A DNA stretch of 64,000 nucleotides from Diphasiastrum complanatum (Eukaryota > Streptophyta > Lycopodiopsida > Lycopodiales > Lycopodiaceae): assembly GCA_029204225.1 (NCBI GenBank), contig CM055101.1, positions 62,378,171 to 62,442,170 on the forward strand. The letters run 5' to 3'. Positions within the stretch are counted from its first letter, which is position 1; each line of letters opens with the position of its first letter. Below, piece by piece: positions 36,786 through 48,375 of this stretch. A program made the position numbers and the translations under genes. The notes under the pieces are model-generated. The model made no database searches and had not been told where the DNA came from. It worked only from the letters and a program-made list of their open reading frames with translations.

Positions 36786-38163
36786 TGTGTAGAACAATGA
36801 TTTACTAAGAGAGGGAGAGAGATAAGCTATATGAGAGAGAGACAAAGGTCTATCCATCGCAATTCGCAATTAGAAAGCGATATGAAGTTCTGACCAACAC
36901 AAAAAGACACATGAAGTCTGACCAGCCTATTCAAAAAGAGAGGCTTATTCAGAAAGGGAGGTAGATGGTTGTCCATCGCAGTCAGAAAGAGAGCTGAGTT
37001 TCAAACCAGTGTAATAAAAAATAGAGATGAATATCTGACCAGCACATTCAGGAAGGAAGATGGATGTCTGACCAACGCATTCAAAAGATAAATGGTTGTC
37101 CAAAACGCAAGCAAAGACAATTGATTCTCTGTCCAACGCAACATACCAGTAAAAGATGTATAAGTAGGAATGCAGATAGATATCCATGAATAGATTCTTC
37201 ACCTTTCACCTTATCATACTCAAACAGATCTACATGAACAAATTCTTCACCTTATGAAACAACCTATGTAGAATTTGAGTCACGTTTTGCATTGTCATCG
37301 ATTTCTGATCACTAAGAGAGGGAGAGAAGGTGGACACACTTTTGTAAATGTTGTATGTTGATGTGGGTAAACGCTGTTGTAGATGCTTCAACAACACCAA
37401 AAACTCTTGTTTTGACAGCTCCAAACTCGCACTTCAACACCTCTAAGAAACTCACTCTAAAAAAATGCGTAAAGCTAGAAAAGAAGCACAGATGATAGAC
37501 AAATTTTGATCTGATGTTCAGTCTAGTCTCAAAAGTAAATTACTATTTGATTACATGCGCATATTTTGATTTGGTCCCATATGATCACTTACCCTCACGG
37601 CTCCAGATTTGCCCAGGTTGGAGAAATCCATGGTGACAGCAACTCAATCGAATGGAACCACAAAAGACAGCTATGTCCTCCTACACGATCCATCAACAGA
37701 AGAAACCGATTATCATAAAAAGATCACACAACAATTAACACAACTCACCTCACAAATAACTACAAAAAAATTCCATGCATCATCCAACAACCTCACAGCC
37801 ACCTCCACCAGCTACAATCTGCAAAATCCACCTCCTGAAGTGAGTTGCCAAGGCCTGTGGCGCTCTAAAACCAGACACAAACTAGTTCAACGATCAACAG
37901 ATCATCAAACCAATGACATACAAAAGCAAATTATACACATGAATGTTGGGGCAGCACCTTCCTCTATTGGGGCATCAGGCAATGAATGATCTAGGTTTAT
38001 GACCAGCGATGGAGAGGAGTGGCATGAGGTTGATGACCAACGATGGAGAGGAGTGGCATGAGAGTAGAGAGTAGGTACTGGAAAAGACACCCTCTTGGAC
38101 CAACGTTGCCTGGATCAGATGCCCTGAAGCGCGCCCTCCTAGATCATCGCTGCCTAGAGAGCC

Positions 38164-38242
<79 letters not shown>

Positions 38243-38694
38243 TGGAAAAAAAATTTGGAATATGTGTGTGTGTGTGTGTGTGGGCGCCCAAAAAAACACA
38301 AAAAAGGCTTGTATGTGTAATTTTTTACACACATTTTCTTTCAAACATTTTTTTTGCTCTTTTCTTTGCAAATGAGTGACATTTTTTGCGAGTAGAGCAT
38401 GACATTTTCGGCGTCACTGCGTGACACTTTTGACGGCAAAAACACACACTCTCTCTCTAAAATAGTTTTATACTATATAGATAATCATGGGGAGGAGGGC
38501 CATGCATCCTCCTCCCCATACATGCATCCTCTTTTTTTGAATTTTTAGTTCAGAAAAAGTGCATGCATGGGTGAGGGGAGGAGCATGCATGGTACACCCA
38601 TACACATGCGCAAAACTGTATAAGTTTAAATATATATATACTACCAAGCACCACCAAACCAAAAAATTATATCTACAAGGTCACTAACATAAAC
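36786..38694 (+). repeat. Tandem duplication, copy 2 (about 1.91 kb)
   Basis: A head-to-tail copy of 34795-36785 with only scattered substitutions. It differs mainly in simple-sequence length: a shorter GA array (38165-38236), a shorter AT tract and a shorter TG tract. It has an extra local duplication of about 33 bp near 37998-38060 (GACCARCGATGGAGAGGAGTG). The copy ends GGTCACTAACATAAAC at 38694. Confidence 0.9.
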
Positions 38695-38939
38695 TCAAGA
38701 CATATAATATACATAACATCATAAACAGACTAAGGCACCATAGAACGACATTACAAGACTTGAGGACAACAATAAGTAATACCATCTTCAGTTGGCGCAT
38801 TATGGCCGCTGTCAACACACTAATTTTTTTTTTTGTTTCAATGTATATATGGGCATGATAATTCATACCATTAAAAAACACCAAAAAATGTTACTATTTT
38901 TCAGGTCAAATTCCCAAAACAAACGTCATCGCGTTATTG

Positions 38940-40370
38940 TTGCTCAATGCCTTTGCCAAGACAATACCCTAGATTCGGTTGAGATGTATTCTCCTCCGTC
39001 TGACCCCATTGTTTTAATTTTTTTACTAGCTTCGAGTTTTGCACGCTCTTTGAATTGTTTGAAGAGGTTTAAAGCTTCCAATTTTTCTTTAATGAAATAA
39101 ATAGTTATTCTTCTTGAAAATTTGTCATTGAAGACAATAAAGTACTTTGCACCAAACAATGACATAGGTTGCATTCGACCACATCTAGAACATCTTTTGA
39201 TTTGCATGACTTGATCTATACGGAATCCTAATGTGTTTTCCGACAATGCAGCTATAACAGACATGGAGGTCGATCTTCTTGTCTAGATAATCAAGATCAA
39301 GTACTAAAAGGACTATCTAAACATGTTTGATACATATGTATGATTCATGTGACCTAAACTATAGGGCCAAAGTATTGCTTTATTAAATAGAATAGAAGTA
39401 TTCAAGGCTTGACTTGTGTTTGAATAACAATGAATTAGTCTATATAAGTATCCAAGCCTCTTTCCGAGTGCAAAGATCTTTTTGGTCCTATCGACAATTT
39501 GACATTGATCAGATTCAAATGCTACCCTATGACCTAAATCGATAATTCTACTTACTAATAACATATTTGTAGAAAGTTTAGATACATAGAGAACATTTGA
39601 TAGTAATTAGATACATATAGAACATTCGATAGTAACTTGAATTGACCATGCTGGAACAACAATCTTATTGTGCCTTCACCTTCGATAGTATTTTTACTAT
39701 TGTCGCCAAGATGTACGAATTTCTTTGTACTGTAACATATATAGAAATGAAAATGTTTCCGATAAGTGGTCATATGTTGAGTGGCTCCATGATCCAGAAA
39801 CCAAGCATTATCAATTTGTGCACTCTAATCTCTGATCATAAAAGCTTCTTCATCCTTGTTTTGAATTGAAGATTGAGATGTAACTACAACCGCATTTGCA
39901 TGTTGATCTAATTGCTTGTTGTTGGCGTTCTTTGCTCTCAATATCCTACAATCCTGAATTAATGATTAGTGTGTTTGCAATACCTACAAAACATCTTCTT
40001 CTTCGATTGTGGATTCGATAATTGCTCTTGACTTTGTGCTTTTTTTACTCTAACGTTTAGCGCCTTTTTGTTTACATATAGAGCATGCAATACTGAATTT
40101 GAAGAGCTATATATGCTTCTTCGATTTTTGAGCTTCTCGAAAATTACTTGCTTAAAATAGTTAGGGCAATTCGTTAGCTTCACAACAAGTGGAAAAATGT
40201 CCTGTTAACATTCAATAGTTCGAACACCTTTGATACGCTTTGTCGTTGTTGAACCCGACTCTTAGCCATTCCCATGTCTACAAACTGTGTAAAAACATGA
40301 GTAAAACTGCAAAACTGGATAGATGAATTGTTGGGAGAGAGGGGGGGGGAAGAATAAATGATGAACACGA
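38940..40370 (-). pseudogene. Copia family C fragment E (gag end, protease, partial integrase)
   Basis: On the minus strand from about 40180 the spacer SSSNSVLHALYVNKKAL and the zinc knuckle MFCRYCKHTNH closely resemble family C gag. Then come the protease region (HGATQHMTTYRKHFH, with DSG changed to DHG), KFVHLGDNSKNTI and GEGTIRL, the pre-integrase region, and the integrase core (FNDKFSRRITIYF, GSDGGEYIS). The fragment stops at about 38940. The N-terminal half of gag is missing, because the leader (about 40370-40200) jumps directly to the gag spacer. Several stops and frameshifts are present. Confidence 0.8.
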
Positions 40371-41330
40371 ACGAGAAACGAACTCGAACGAGAAACGAAC
40401 GAGAAGCGAACTCGAACAGAAAATGTTCGTGCGCAGTAGAATGAATTATTTGACTCTCTCCCTAAGCATGACTACGCCTATCAGAATGAGCATAACTTTA
40501 GTGATAGAAATCACAGTCATTCTAGATTACGTAGCCAAATGTTTAATGGATGAAGTGCTAGATGAATAATTTGTCATGAGTTGACAAATTATCTGTCGCG
40601 AATGATTCGCGAAGAGCTAGACTGTGCTCGACTGATAATTAGTCGCGAATGATTTGCGAAAGACAAGACTAAAAGTTAATCGTCTATTACTAGAAAGAGC
40701 AACTAGAAAGATCAGACAAAATGAAGAATAAGCATAGCAATATTAACATAGATCTGAATGCAGAACAAAGAGCTGTATCAGATTAAGTATATCATGTATA
40801 CATGTTAATAATGCGGTAAAACACAATACAATAGCAGACGAAACCGTGTGCCCTACGAAGCTTATTATGTCTGTAACGAGGAATAAAAATGAACCTCTTC
40901 TCTTAGTCTCTTATTATCTTTTCATCTTGATGCATTATGAATACTCAGATGGTATCCAATATATATACATAATATTACAGGTGTGCAGATGTGAAAGTAC
41001 AGAGTGGATGTGTTGTTTGTAAGAGATCGTGGGTGGCTGCAGTTGTTGTCGAATCTGTTAGCGCAGCTGCATAGGGTGAGCGTGAAAAGGGTGCGACGCC
41101 AGTTAGTACTGAGGTGAACATTGGTGATGATGCAAATGTGCGTCACTCTTACGAATGGCCTTAGGATAAGATTTACAGGGTGCCTCAGCTGTCAGGGCAC
41201 TTTTGGCATTCAGTAAGGTAGTGTCCTCTTTTCGCCTGTCACCATAACCTGTGTAAGAGCACAGTGTCGCGATTCATTCACCTTTTCTTCGTCTGTGTGA
41301 ATTTGCATGTAAAAATGTAGACTGCATGAC
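40370..41330 (-). mobile_element. Family C-like 5' LTR remnant belonging to fragment E
   Basis: Read on the minus strand, AACATTTGGCTACGTAATC, then a GGCGYAGTYATGCYTAG motif and ACTGCGCACGA occur in the same order as in the family C LTR at about 27495-27650. The primer-binding site itself is not recognisable here. The upper part (40.9-41.3 kb) is only weakly similar and its outer end is uncertain. Confidence 0.5.
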
Positions 41331-41339
41331 AACGTTAGT

Positions 41340-41518
41340 AAATATGCAGTATTTGACAAGAGTTACATTGGGTCAGAGAAGGCTTGGGTCGAAAAAATCC
41401 GATATTGGATTTTTCGACCTTTTATCTAGAATTCGAGCCTTCCCTTTTTTCTGATTTTGTATAGCTTTCAGGATGCTCATTAATGAATGGATTTGAGCCT
41501 GAGCATCGAATTCCAACA
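41340..41518 (-). mobile_element. Copia family B 3' LTR, truncated
   Basis: The minus strand reads AAGGGGGAG (polypurine tract) then TGTTGGAATTCGATGCTCAG, matching the start of the family B 5' LTR at 23775. Similarity runs to TGTAACTCTTGTCAAA (about 41340) and then stops, so only about 180 of about 760 bases remain. Confidence 0.85.
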
Positions 41519-41529
41519 CTCCCCCTTAA

Positions 41530-42088
41530 TGTGGATCTTGGAAAGCTTTGATTTTCATATTTAAAATTTTAAAATAAAGTTTGAGTTGGAAGCTGAAGTA
41601 CTACAAGAAGGCATATGATTTATGTCTGTTTGGATAAGCATGACTGAGATGATGCTCCTTTAATAGGGCCATTGTTAAGTAATCTGCTGCCATTAATTTT
41701 GTCCTGCAGTAGACTGATGATACCTCCTTGCCTTGCACTTTCTCTCTTAAATAATGATACCTGATTTCGATATGCTTGCTTCATGAATGAAATATCGGAT
41801 TGAGAGAGAGAGCAATGGTGCTTTGATTGTCACAGAAAATGGTTGTTGGATGTGACTTGCAAGGTCGATTTCTGCTAGCAGGTGCCTCAGCCAAATTGCC
41901 TCCTTAGTAGCATTTGTGGTAGCAATGTATTCTGATTTGGTTGATGATAATGCTACTGAGGTCTGCTTTTGGCCGTTCCAAGAGATTGGCCTTGATTGTA
42001 TAGAAATACAAATCCAAAAGTCGATCTTTTGGTATCAACGTCCCCTGCCCAATCTGCATCTGTGTATCCTTCTAGAATATTGGCAGAT
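41530..42088 (-). pseudogene. Copia family B RNase H fragment
   Basis: The minus strand encodes YTDADWAGDVDT (first RNase H Asp block), STFGF and, after a frameshift, ALSSTKSEYIATTNATKEA with WLRHLLAEI. The C-terminal HIEIRYHYLREKV region follows and leads to the polypurine tract and 3' LTR. The frame is broken near 41965. The upstream part of the same domain is separated from it by the gypsy insertion at about 42089-43710. Confidence 0.85.
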
Positions 42089-43377
42089 AATCAAAGCGGA
42101 GTTAATGACGTTATGTGAGGACCCAGTGTCAAATAGAATCAAAACATCTCTACCAGACAGTTGTCCACGCATAACAATCAAAGAAGTGCAAGGAAACTGA
42201 TTCTTGTGTTGTGCCGCTCTTGACAACTGTGGCAAAGGAACCGAGTCCACCTTCCGAATCACCGACACGCTCAGCAACCGTGGAACATCAGGAAGTTCTT
42301 CTTGTCTCAATTCCTCAATTTTCATAGGATCTGCCTCCTCAACTTGCAAACTATAGGTGGTCCGTGAGGGATTGCGAGGACACTCCTTCCACCTATGCCG
42401 CCCTAGACAGCCAAAGCAAAGGTTCTCTTTCTTTGCCTGCTCCAAGCCCTGCGACGATAGCGTAGAAAAGCGCTGGCCCTCTTGGGCATTGGATGTCCCA
42501 TACCGCCCTTTGTCTTTTGAGGCGCCCGCACCTTTACTCTTTTTCGCACTCTGAATTTGCTCTTGCGAGGATTGACCCTTCAATTTTTTAAATTTTCTTT
42601 TCCCCCAAGGCTGAAACCCTCCTGAAGTAGGTGTCTCAGACTCCTTGGCCTTTTTTCCATCTTCGTAATACAGGGCCATCTGCAAAGCCCTGTGGAGGCT
42701 TGGAGCCTGCTCCTTCCTTACAAACGGCTGAAGGTTTTCACGCAAGCCCTCCACAAATTGAAACACATGTAAAAACATCGGCACCTCCTTAGGTATCCGC
42801 ATCAGTGCTTCTCTGTACTTGTCCACATATTCCTGTACGGACGCATTGCCTTGTTTGAGGCTTGACCAGGCTTGCATCGCCTGATTCTTTTCATCTAATG
42901 GCACCCAATTCTCAGCAAACATCTGCTTGAACTGATCCCAAGTTGCAAGCACCAAATTATCCTTCTCAATTTTACGCCACCAGTGTTGTGCCATCTCTTG
43001 CAAGTGATATGTGGCTTCTGAAATCTTCTGTTCATCATCATCAATACCACATCTAAAAAGACTTTTCCTACTTCTGAATCCAATTCTCAATTGCATCAGT
43101 GTTGCGTACTGCAACTGCCCCTGTGTACTTTGGCGGTTTCAAATCTTTAATTGTGGACAATTTCCCCATCTTTGATGGTTGTTCGGCTTCTTTCTCAACT
43201 GTCACAAGCTCAACGGCTACCATAGACGTTCCACTAACCCTTTCAGGTTCCTGTGGAAATTTAGCCGACTTTAGTTGGGTCGAAAATTTGTTGTAAAATC
43301 ACCTCCATGGCATCCACCTTGGCTGCCACTTCTTCGATTCTCAAGATTTCTGTGCTTGCACCTCCTAATGGATCCAT
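42089..43377 (-). CDS. Ty3/gypsy gag-protease start, inserted in copia B
   Basis: The gag start is MDPLGGASTEILRIEEVAA at 43377, with frameshifts between 43280 and 43100. A long open frame then runs from 43114. It has the capsid-like block ATYHLQEMAQHWW, WDQFKQMFAENW and VQEYVDKYREALMRIP, a zinc knuckle CFGCLGRHRWKEC (C-x2-C-x4-H-x4-C) and an aspartic protease start LILFDTGSSHNVI. The gypsy sequence ends right after the DTGSS block and copia RNase H resumes at about 42088. RT, RNase H and integrase of this element are therefore absent. From 43114 to 42089 the frame is fully open, so this fragment is younger or better preserved than its copia host. Confidence 0.82.
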
Positions 43378-43710
43378 ATTTGCAATGTTGGAGGCTGTCC
43401 ACTTGTTTAGAAGTCGAAAGTACCGGAAAAAATGAGTTTACAACTCTCAAAACCCTTTTCCCTTGTATTTTGGCTCAAAAATCAGACCAACTTTGGATTG
43501 CTATAACTTTTCTGTGACTTGGACTTTTCCTGAGCGGTCAATTTGTAGTAGGTCACCCTCCTGCTGGCTTTCCAATGAACCCTTAACAGTCCGCTTTAGG
43601 CTAGGATTGCCCAATCATCAAGCAATTTCTTCTCAGCTGGTTTTGCACCTATGAGAACCAAATTGTGAAAAAACACCATAGGACTCTCTCTTTGCTGTAA
43701 ATTGCATACT
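43378..43710 (-). mobile_element. Gypsy leader and LTR remnant
   Basis: The minus-strand stretch TTTGGTTCTCATAGGTGC at about 43665-43648 could be a worn primer-binding site, placing the leader at 43378-43650 and a short LTR remnant at 43666-43710. Copia coding sequence (HWKALTKVMKYIQAIK) restarts at about 43720. Confidence 0.4.
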
Positions 43711-43714
43711 ACAG

Positions 43715-44812
43715 CCCTTGACTACCTCCATAATATATGCTGAGATGTTTGATTGCTTGGATGTACTTCATGACCTTTGTAAGTGCTTTCCAATGGGCTA
43801 GGCCTGGATTTGATCGGAACTGGCTGAGCGAACTGATTGAATATGCAATGTCGGGTCAAGTGCAGATCATTGCATACATCAGTGAGTCGATGATGGAGTA
43901 AAACATATAAACCTCATTTGCTCCTTCTCTTCCTCAGTTTGAGGAGATTGTTCTTTTGACAACTTTAGTCCAGGGTCGAGTGGAAAGTAACTTGGTTTGC
44001 AGTTGGCCATTCCATACTTTTTCAGCACGTTTGTGAGATATCTCTGCTAACTGATGAATATCAATCTGCTGGGTCAGATTCGAAAATTTTTAATTTCGAG
44101 ACAATAGTGAGCTGGACCTATATCAATCATTTTGTACTCCTTGGCCAACATGCATTTGGTGTCCGTCATCAGATTCAGATCGTTACTGAATAATAGAGTA
44201 TCATCAACATAGAGAGTGATGATGATGAAGAAATCTGATACAGATTTGAAGTAGACATTCGAATTTTGCATACAAGGTGTTGCTTACCCCTGAGTTCGTA
44301 TCTTTTTGGCTGTGACATAAATTTTTTCTCTTCAATGATCCCGTTGAGAAAAGCGATTTGGACATCCATTTGATGGGGACTTCGAGATCTGCTACAGCTG
44401 CAAAGAAGAGTATAGACGGATCGAAGCATGCTTGACAACCGGCCTGAAGGTCTTGGAATAGTCCAGATCTGGAATCTGGGAATAGCCTTTGGAGACCAGC
44501 CTGACTTTGTATCGATTTAGCCTGCCTTCAGCATCATACTTCGTCTTGAATATCCATTTGCATGGAATCAAATTTCTATCCTTTGGCAGCTCAATGACTC
44601 TCCACGTTTGATTCTCCGTCAGAAAATCGAATTCTATGTCCATTGTTGCTTTCCAATGTTCAACATCAGGTGTAGACATTGCCTTTGAAACTGTATTTGG
44701 TTCCTACACAAAGTAGCAATCTACATCATCCATAAATCTCGATGGAGGCTGTCTGGGTCGATTTGATCATCTTGGCTGGATTTTTTCCCTCTGTTGATCA
44801 GACTCATTATCA
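43715..44812 (-). pseudogene. Copia family B reverse transcriptase (broken)
   Basis: The minus strand gives the RT in order: EHWKATMDIEFDFL, CKWIFKTKYDAEGRLNRYK, GYSQIPDLDYSKTFRPVVKH, then after a frame change HQMDVQIAFLNGIIEE and QHLVCKI. A deletion removes the YGLKQ region. Then comes the catalytic box LYVDDTLLFSN, the thumb and HWKALTKVMKYIQAI. The start of this region (44812) abuts a family C 3' LTR. The order and identity suggest it continues the family B integrase that is cut at 26687, but in reverse orientation. Confidence 0.86.
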
Positions 44813-45322
44813 GTGAGCTAGAATTCTCAAGAGTGTCCAAGCTCGTAGGCTTGAGAGAGCTAATTATTCAATATTTGCTGATCTCTTGATCGCATCAATG
44901 TTGTAAGATCAACACACACTGAAATGTAGAAACATGAGCAACTATTCGTCAAATACGTCATCCAGTTGGTTGTGATGTGTTGGCATCCATCTAGATAGTC
45001 TCTTGGAAATTTACTTGCTAAACGATTAGAACAAGTCTGTAGCCTTTAAGACGAACAATAAATTGTCTTGCGAAATATGCAAAAAACGCGAAGGTCTTCG
45101 CTAAAGTCATTTCTTTAACATTTGAGGCATCTAGCATTATGTGAAAAAGCCGAAGTAAGAGAAAATCTCGAAAGGCGAAAATCTCGAAAATGTCGACACT
45201 ATAAGCTGTTTCCGAGTAGTTATGCAAACTGTGTAAAAACACGAAAAAATCTGCAGGTTTGGATAAAAGTTAGACGAAGATTGAAATGTTGATTAGTCGA
45301 TTAGTAGGAGAATAATCCAACA
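44812..45322 (-). mobile_element. Copia family C 3' LTR, truncated
   Basis: The minus strand reads TTAAGGGGGAG then TGTTGGATTATTCTCCTAC, matching the start of the family C 5' LTR at 26688. Similarity continues through GATGCGATCAAGAGATCA and CACTCTTGAG to CTAGCTCACT (44812), about half of the 1040-bp LTR, and then family B internal sequence begins. Confidence 0.88.
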
Positions 45323-45439
45323 CTCCCCCTTAATCAGAATCCATGAATGCCTTGACCTTTAAACTTAGTTCTACAAAAAACTTCTTATGTGCATCCAAGC
45401 TCAATGATTTGATAAATATATCTGTTGTCATATCTTGCG

Positions 45440-46690
45440 TTCGATAGTACTACAATCTGATCTCTTTGTCGAAAACTTTGTTTCTGACATAGTAATACTT
45501 GAGTTCAATGTGCTTACTCTTAGAATGAAATCTAGGGTTTGCTAACAAGGCAATGGCACTTTGATAATCACAAAATAATAATGTTGAAGCACATTGATTC
45601 GACTGATATCTGAAAATAAGTTTCTCAACCAAATCGCTTCTTTTGTAGCTTGTGAGGCTGCGATATAATCTTATTTTGTTGAAGATAGAGCTATCGAAGA
45701 TTGTTTGTGACTGTTCCAAGAAATAGGACCATTGTTGAGGAAGAATGTAAATCCAAAAGTGGATTTACCGATGTCTACATCTCCTGCCCAACTTGCATCT
45801 GTGAAACCAATGAGTAAATTGAGTTTGTCGTTGTCGACTGCTCCATAACAAATGCAAAAGTCCATGATAGCTCTAAGATATCTCATGACTCTAATAAGAG
45901 CCTTCCAATGTGTCATACTAGGGTTAGTCATAAACTGACTTAGGGCTAACTGCAAAAGCTATGTCTGGCCTGGTACAGATCATTGCGTACATAAGAGATC
46001 CTATTATAGAATGATAGGATACTCACGCATCTGCTCCTTCTCTTCAATTGTTCGGGGACATTGGTCCTTTGACAATTTGGTACCTGGTTCCATTGGTGAG
46101 AGAGCTAACTTGCAATTAACCAGATTATATCTTACTAACATATTGTAGATGTACCTCTGCTGAGTAATGTAGATCAACTTTCGACTTCTGTCTTTGTGGA
46201 TTTGAATACCAAGGCAGAAATGAGCTTTGCCCAGATCGATCATGTCGAATTCGGAAGATAGCATTGTCTTGTCTTTTTTTATCAGCTCGATACTGTTGCT
46301 GAAGAGCAATGTGTCATCCACGTATAAATTGATAATGATAAAAGACTGTTGCACTGTCTTGAAGTAAACATTCGAATCGGAAGAGCTTGGTATATAGCTG
46401 TGATCAATAAGGAAAGTATTGATCCTTTGAAACCATGCTCGAGCAGATTGCTTCAAGCCATAAAGTGTGTTATGGAGTTTACACACATGATTGTGTTTAC
46501 CTTCGATAATATAACCTTCGGGTTGCACCATGCAAATGCCTTCTTCAATAACTCCATTGAGATATGCTATTGTACATCCATTTGATGTATTCCCAAATCT
46601 GCTGCAACAGCAAGCAATAATAAAAGTTGAATAGCAAAATGCTTGACTATTGGAGTGAAGGTCTCAGATTCGTCGTCGATTTGCAACACG
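45440..46690 (-). pseudogene. Copia family C RT-RNase H (C-terminal half)
   Basis: The minus strand starts at TFTPIVKHFAIQLL (about 46665), has HQMDVQ then a stop within the LNG block, and continues MVQPEGYIIEGK, LYGLKQSARAWFQRI, LYVDDTLLFSN and KAHFCLGIQ. After a stop and frame change at about 46000 it carries HWKALIRVMRYLRAI, then the RNase H blocks FTDASWAGDVD, STFGFTFFL and SIALSSTK, and, after another frame change, CDYQSAIALLANPRFH and SKHIELKYYYVR. The polypurine tract and 3' LTR (45322) follow. The first part of RT and everything upstream of it are absent at this site. Confidence 0.88.
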
Positions 46691-46699
46691 AGGTTCTTT

Positions 46700-47587
46700 T
46701 GGTGGCAGTAGACAAGTCAATGCATGGGAATGTTGAGAAATTTATGAGTCCAACAAGTGCTCACTTAGGTTTTAAAGTTTCCAATGCGATGAAATAGATT
46801 GACATCGATGATCAAAGAACATACTCCCAACTACACCATTCCTACTTTGTCTACAATAGAGTTTATTGCATACTAGTAGTAGCCATTGCACAATATAAAG
46901 ATAATTAATAATTATATTTCTAGATTAGCTCCACAAGGACATGTTGGAATGTTGTCCTTTATTGGCTTTCAAATGTGCACCACATTGTGATATAGATTAC
47001 TTCAAAAATTGTGAACTTGGACTAGCCTTGAATATTTGCAATAACATATGTACCAATTGTTACCACAATAGGACTGAATGTAAGAGCCAACCATGGTAAA
47101 ACCATAAAATAGTAAGTGTGCTTGACATTACTAGTCACACACTGTTTATCCTATATGATTCCAGGTTTACCTGCATGTGCAAGATTTTAGCGTGGCTTCT
47201 ATAGATTTTTGCACACGTGACTTGAACTTGCAATCAATAAACATTAAGTCAATTTCAATCAATTAGGACTTCTCCAAAAATATTAGCACTATTCATGGAC
47301 CAAATGTGATTGTGAACAGCCCATCCGTCAACCTTCATCTTTTCTACCAAAACCATTTTCATTCCAGGGTTTCTTAGCTCATGCCACTAACACGCGGCCC
47401 TCATTTAACACTTAATCATGCTCATTATGCTTCTCTAACAATGGCAGAACCATTTAAAATTTCTGCTTCCCATGTTTCCTTACCAGATATTGCCTACAGA
47501 CTTTCTTACGAAAAATTCTGCTTAAAGGTTAAGATTCATCCAAATGGTACAAATAACAGATTGTTTACCTCTGGCTATAAAGAACTC
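46700..47587. other. No recognisable gene; 3' flank of the KH/CCCH gene
   Basis: AT-rich sequence. Similarity to copia ends at about 46690. The last 100-150 bases before 47588 are probably the 3' UTR of the minus-strand KH/CCCH gene. ORFs here (for example 47381-47593) show no domain. Confidence 0.5.
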
Positions 47588-48375
47588 TCATGATCGAGCA
47601 GCTGACTCCTGCAACTCGCTTGCACCGTGGCCAAAGTGGCATCGGTCTCCAAATGTGCATGTACCTTTTGGAAAATTCTCACACATTTTTGTTTTGTACT
47701 TTTGGGGTCCTTCAGTCGATGGTTTTGTAGGAAGGGCATCCTTTTGAATAAGGAGCTCTCGAACCATCTGACTTGCAAGCTCAATCTGCTCAAAAGAGCC
47801 TTCCAACTCGATATTTTTCAGTTTTGAGTCAGTTTCATGATCCCCAATATAGAGTTTTGCACCAGTAAGCCTGCAAATCTGCTTGGTATTCATCCCACTT
47901 TTACCGATAATTATTCCAGCTAATGAAGCATCTATGCTAATTTTAGCAGTGGAAGATACTCCAAACGATGCAGCAGCAGCGATGCCAGGGGCTGTTGGTT
48001 CACGTAAATGAATACGACGACTGCCTCCAAGCCTGCTGCCTTCATAAAGGCCTGCTACATCACGAGCTGCAGCATAATCTGTTGAGAAGCCTGGTCCTGC
48101 CGGTTCTCGTTCAAATGTTCCACTACCTTTGCGCAACTCCTTTTGTCCATGAGCAAAATGATAGCTGTCACCAAAGCGACAACCTTCCAGGGTGTCATAT
48201 TTATTGCACAGACGGGTCTTGAAGCCACTTAAGGCCCTACCCTGGTTTGATACAGAGAGACCACCACCAATACTGGCACCCAATTTTTTTGACAAAGCCC
48301 AGGCCGAGAGAAGAGAGACCACCTGGAACAAAATGTAAAAATCTGCACTCTTCTCCATACGGACAGCCAGAAATG
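47588..48375 (-). pseudogene. CCCH-CCCH-KH-CCCH RNA-binding protein, damaged 3' exon
   Basis: This is the plant family of KH-domain proteins with three CCCH fingers (the type of Arabidopsis At3g12130 and At5g06770). Finger 1 starts at the exon edge: GCPYGEECRFLH, so its first Cys must come from an upstream exon that I cannot find. Finger 2 is CNKYDTLEGCRFGDSYHFAH; the third Cys of the C-x8-C-x5-C-x3-H pattern is Tyr. The KH domain follows (ISIDASLAGIIIGKSG with the GxxG loop IGKSGM, then QICRLTGAKLYI). Finger 3 is intact (CENFPKGTCTFGDRCHFGH), and the protein ends QESAARS. One extra T at about 48296 shifts the frame between finger 1 and the rest. The acceptor before the exon is TTGTAAG at 48376. 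Frameshift, lost Cys and missing 5' exons suggest a pseudogene, though a sequencing error could explain the shift. Confidence 0.75.
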
